Below are positions 7,465-9,652 of a DNA stretch of 9,652 nt, one piece after another (position 1 is the first letter of the stretch; each line of letters opens with the position of its first letter). The position numbers and the translations under genes are program-made. This stretch comes from Bacteroidales bacterium 45-6 (GTDB lineage: Bacteria; Bacteroidota; Bacteroidia; Bacteroidales; Dysgonomonadaceae), in NCBI GenBank assembly GCA_001897035.1, contig MKRS01000366.1, forward strand, positions 1-9,652, read 5' to 3'. A model generated the notes under the pieces. It did no database searches. It was not told where the DNA came from and worked only from the letters and a program-made list of their open reading frames with translations.

Positions 7465-7667
7465 GTTATTTATTACTATTTGGTTGGATATATCTGGCTT
7501 TTAATCTCAAGGCTAATTGATATTGCTAAAACTGCCTGGTTTGTTAATTTGTTTTGCAGGTTTTTTCTTTTCAATTATTTTCCCAAAAATAAGGAATAAA
7601 TTTTGAATAGAGATGCCTTGTTTGCCTAATTTTAGCATTTGTGCATCGTGGAAGATATTTTTCTGTC
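7465..7667 (-). promoter_or_regulatory. AT-rich intergenic region with weak promoter candidates
   Basis: These 203 bases lie between the hybrid regulator stop and the start of the secreted-protein gene, both on the - strand. No gene is supported here. Read on the - strand, two sites resemble the Bacteroides -7 element TAnnTTTG: TATTTTTG (7584-7591, exact match, about 120 bases before the start codon, but with no TTTG at the right distance upstream) and TAGCCTTG (7508-7515, one mismatch, about 43 bases before the start codon). Neither is convincing, yet the length of the gap and the lack of coupling suggest that the small gene has its own promoter. No strong terminator hairpin for the regulator gene is visible. 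Confidence 0.2.
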
Positions 7668-9652
7668 TTATTTCAAATAATCGGTTGGATTTACATTGTA
7701 TTGTTCTTTGAAACATTTCGTGAAATAAGACGGAGATGAGAATCCAGACTCGTATGCCACTTCGGCGATGGACTTGCTCCGTGTTGAAAGCAACCTGATG
7801 GCGTGCTTGAGCCGGATGATGCGGATAAGTTCGTTCGGCGTGTAGTCGGTGAGTGATCTCAGCTTGCGGTAGAGCTGCACCCGCGAGAGTCCCAGCGATT
7901 TGGCTATGTCGTCCACATTGAGTTCGGGGTTCGTGATGTTCTTCTCGACGTGGGCTTTGAAATGATCGATAAAGTCTTGTTCCATGTCCGCCAGAGTTGC
8001 TTTTTTGGTGGTGCTGACGATACTTGTTGTTCCGAAAATTTCTTGTATTTTCCTCCGGTTTTCGATCAGTTTCCGTATTCGTATCTTTAGCAACTCGGCA
8101 TTGAATGGTTTGGGAATGTATGCTTCTGCGCCGCTTTCGAATCCAGCAGCTTTTTGCTCGTCGAGCGCGCAAGCTGTGAGTAGGATGACGGGTATATGGC
8201 TCGTGGAGATATTTTCTTTCAATGTCCTGCAAACTTCAAATCCGTCTTTTTCGGGCATCATTACATCGCTGATTACCAGATCGGGAATTTGTTTGATTGC
8301 TTTTTCTATGCCGTCGGTTCCGTTTCCAGCCTCTGATATTTGGTATTCATCCGAAAGTACGTGGTGCATGTAGTGGCGCATATCGGCATTGTCTTCTATC
8401 ACAAGGATCAACGGCTTTTCATCCTGCTCGTCTCGCTCTGCAAGAAACTCACTGTCATCCTTTTGAATCTCGTCCCCTATCTTCATCCGGATATATTCGC
8501 CACCTTTATATCCCGTCGCTTTTTCTGGAGAAACTGGTAGTTGCACTAAAGGGAATTTGATGGAAAATCTTGTCCCTTCATTCATTCGGCTTTCGACTTC
8601 GATGCTGCCTCCGTGCATTTCTACCAGCGAGCTGACGAGTGCGAGGCCTATGCCCGTGCTGTTGTTTTCGTTTTCGAGCCGGTAGAAGCGGTCGAAGATA
8701 TTTTTTTGCTCTTCCAATGGGATGTGCGACCCGGTATTGAACACTGAGAACTGGATGTAATCCTTTGTTTTGGATAGTCCAACGGCGATGGATCCTCCGG
8801 TATTCACATGCTTGAAAGCGTTGGCCAGCAGGTTGCAATAGATTTTTTCCATCTTTTCTTTGTCAAAGACCATCTGGTAGGACATGTCCGGATCTGCATG
8901 TGTTTTGAATTTAATGTGCTTGCTGTGCATGTATTCATCGAACAAGGGGGATAGTTCGTCCAGGAAACTTTTTAGGTCGGCTTCCGAATAGTGCATTTCC
9001 ATTTTCCCGTTTTCAAATCTACGGAATTCGATTATTTCCGAAATAAGGTGCAGCAAGCGCTCGCTGTTGCGCTTCACCAAGAGTAACATGCTGCGTTGCT
9101 TTTCGTCCAGTTCATTGCCAAGCAGCAGGGTTTCCACCGGGCCGATTATCAGCGAGAGCGGCGTTTTGAATTCATGGGATATATTAGTGAAAAACACCAG
9201 TTTTGCGTTTGTCGCTTCGTGCAGTTGTTCTGACAGACGCACTACTTCCTCCTTCTGGTGTTTCAAAATTTCTGCTTGCATCCTGATTTCGTTGTTTTGA
9301 TTTTCAAGCAGCCTGTTTGCTTTGCTCTTGGAGCGGTAGGATACTACGGCAATCGCGAGTATGATGCCCACCAGCAATAATACAATGCCGGTTGCGTAAA
9401 ACAGCATCCGTTGGGAGGAATATTGCGCCAGACTCAGGTCGAGCATCTCGTTCATCCGCCTCAGTTTCAATTGATTTTCGCCCAGTTGCTCGTTCTGCAT
9501 ACTAATCACCCGTGCGTTTTCCTTATCTACAATGGCTGTTTTCAGGGTGTTTTCCTTCAGGTACGGATTTCCGCTGAGGATGTCCATGGCTATTTTGATG
9601 ATTTTGTCGCCCCCTGTCGGATAGATCACCGAAGCGGTTATTTTACGGTCGA
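7668..9652 (-). CDS. Hybrid two-component system regulator with PBP-type sensor and AraC output (5' partial)
   Basis: A one-protein signalling system: ligand binding in the periplasm drives phosphorelay to a DNA-binding output domain on the same chain. The frame is open to the right edge, so the N-terminus is missing; the GTG at 9629 is internal and is used here only to count residues. Visible order: the tail of a sugar-binding-protein-like sensor (ITASVIYPTGGDKI up to about residue 45), a helical linker, a TM helix (about 75-97), a coiled coil (100-145), HisKA with H152 in SHEFKTP, HATPase (N-box NLLANAFKHV with N266/N270; G2 box STGIGLA), a receiver domain (acidic pair E412/D413, phospho-acceptor D455 in VISDVMMP, T485, K507 in PKPF), and a C-terminal AraC pair of helix-turn-helices (about 571-600 and 620-653, ending NVNPTDYLK). 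The G1 box has Asn (N298, FNTGSHI) where most kinases have Asp. The YPTGGD tail resembles Bacteroides regulators whose sensor is a periplasmic binding protein, such as the fructose sensor BT1754. Its targets, usually carbohydrate-use genes, are probably beyond the right edge; the ligand cannot be read from what is visible. Confidence 0.96.
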   Translation of the reverse strand, partial: DRKITASVIYPTGGDKIIKIAMDILSGNPYLKENTLKTAIVDKENARVISMQNEQLGENQLKLRRMNEMLDLSLAQYSSQRMLFYATGIVLLLVGIILAIAVVSYRSKSKANRLLENQNNEIRMQAEILKHQKEEVVRLSEQLHEATNAKLVFFTNISHEFKTPLSLIIGPVETLLLGNELDEKQRSMLLLVKRNSERLLHLISEIIEFRRFENGKMEMHYSEADLKSFLDELSPLFDEYMHSKHIKFKTHADPDMSYQMVFDKEKMEKIYCNLLANAFKHVNTGGSIAVGLSKTKDYIQFSVFNTGSHIPLEEQKNIFDRFYRLENENNSTGIGLALVSSLVEMHGGSIEVESRMNEGTRFSIKFPLVQLPVSPEKATGYKGGEYIRMKIGDEIQKDDSEFLAERDEQDEKPLILVIEDNADMRHYMHHVLSDEYQISEAGNGTDGIEKAIKQIPDLVISDVMMPEKDGFEVCRTLKENISTSHIPVILLTACALDEQKAAGFESGAEAYIPKPFNAELLKIRIRKLIENRRKIQEIFGTTSIVSTTKKATLADMEQDFIDHFKAHVEKNITNPELNVDDIAKSLGLSRVQLYRKLRSLTDYTPNELIRIIRLKHAIRLLSTRSKSIAEVAYESGFSSPSYFTKCFKEQYNVNPTDYLK

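Noticed and set aside
7513..8232. Open frame of 239 codons on the - strand overlapping the hybrid regulator and the gap after it
   Set aside because: It runs in another frame through the receiver/AraC region; the composition is Arg/His/Gln-rich and its tail falls in AT-rich non-coding sequence.
9607..9629. GTG at 9629 as the start of the hybrid regulator
   Set aside because: The frame stays open to the right edge with family-like residues (DRKITAS) before it, and a start there would leave out nearly the whole sensor and its signal peptide.

Overview
The window looks like chromosomal DNA from a member of the Bacteroidota, most likely Bacteroidales. The evidence is a hybrid two-component regulator with a periplasmic-binding-protein-type sensor and an AraC output domain, a secreted protein with TonB-plug-like segments, start codons preceded by AT-rich sequence rather than clear Shine-Dalgarno motifs, and a KdpD cut down to its N-terminal half. 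I place it by protein style, not by any database match.

Left two thirds (2-6828, + strand): a high-affinity potassium uptake operon. It starts inside kdpA (K+-channel-like subunit, 5' end off the left edge), then kdpB (P-type ATPase subunit), kdpC (small accessory subunit), a short KdpD (KdpD ATPase domain plus a universal-stress-like domain, no kinase) and a separate membrane histidine kinase (four-helix-type periplasmic sensor, HAMP, PAS, HisKA, HATPase). Gaps are 90, 8, 49 and 65 bases, all genes point the same way, and no strong terminator is seen between them. KdpA selects K+, KdpB drives transport with ATP, and KdpC holds the complex together. The short KdpD and the kinase together carry the parts that one long KdpD carries in E. 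coli. No response regulator lies in the window.

The junction (6829-6885) separates convergent genes and holds a 23-base inverted repeat. After it the coding strand changes and the next gene is visibly richer in A+T.

Right third (6886-9652, - strand): a 192-residue secreted protein of unknown function with two plug-like segments, a 203-base AT-rich gap, and the C-terminal two thirds or so of a hybrid two-component system protein whose 5' end runs off the right edge. Such regulators usually control carbohydrate utilisation genes; those would have to lie beyond the right edge. Nothing links this part functionally to the kdp operon.

I found no RNA genes, CRISPR array, insertion sequence, integrase or attachment site. 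The most interesting point is the split K+ sensor.
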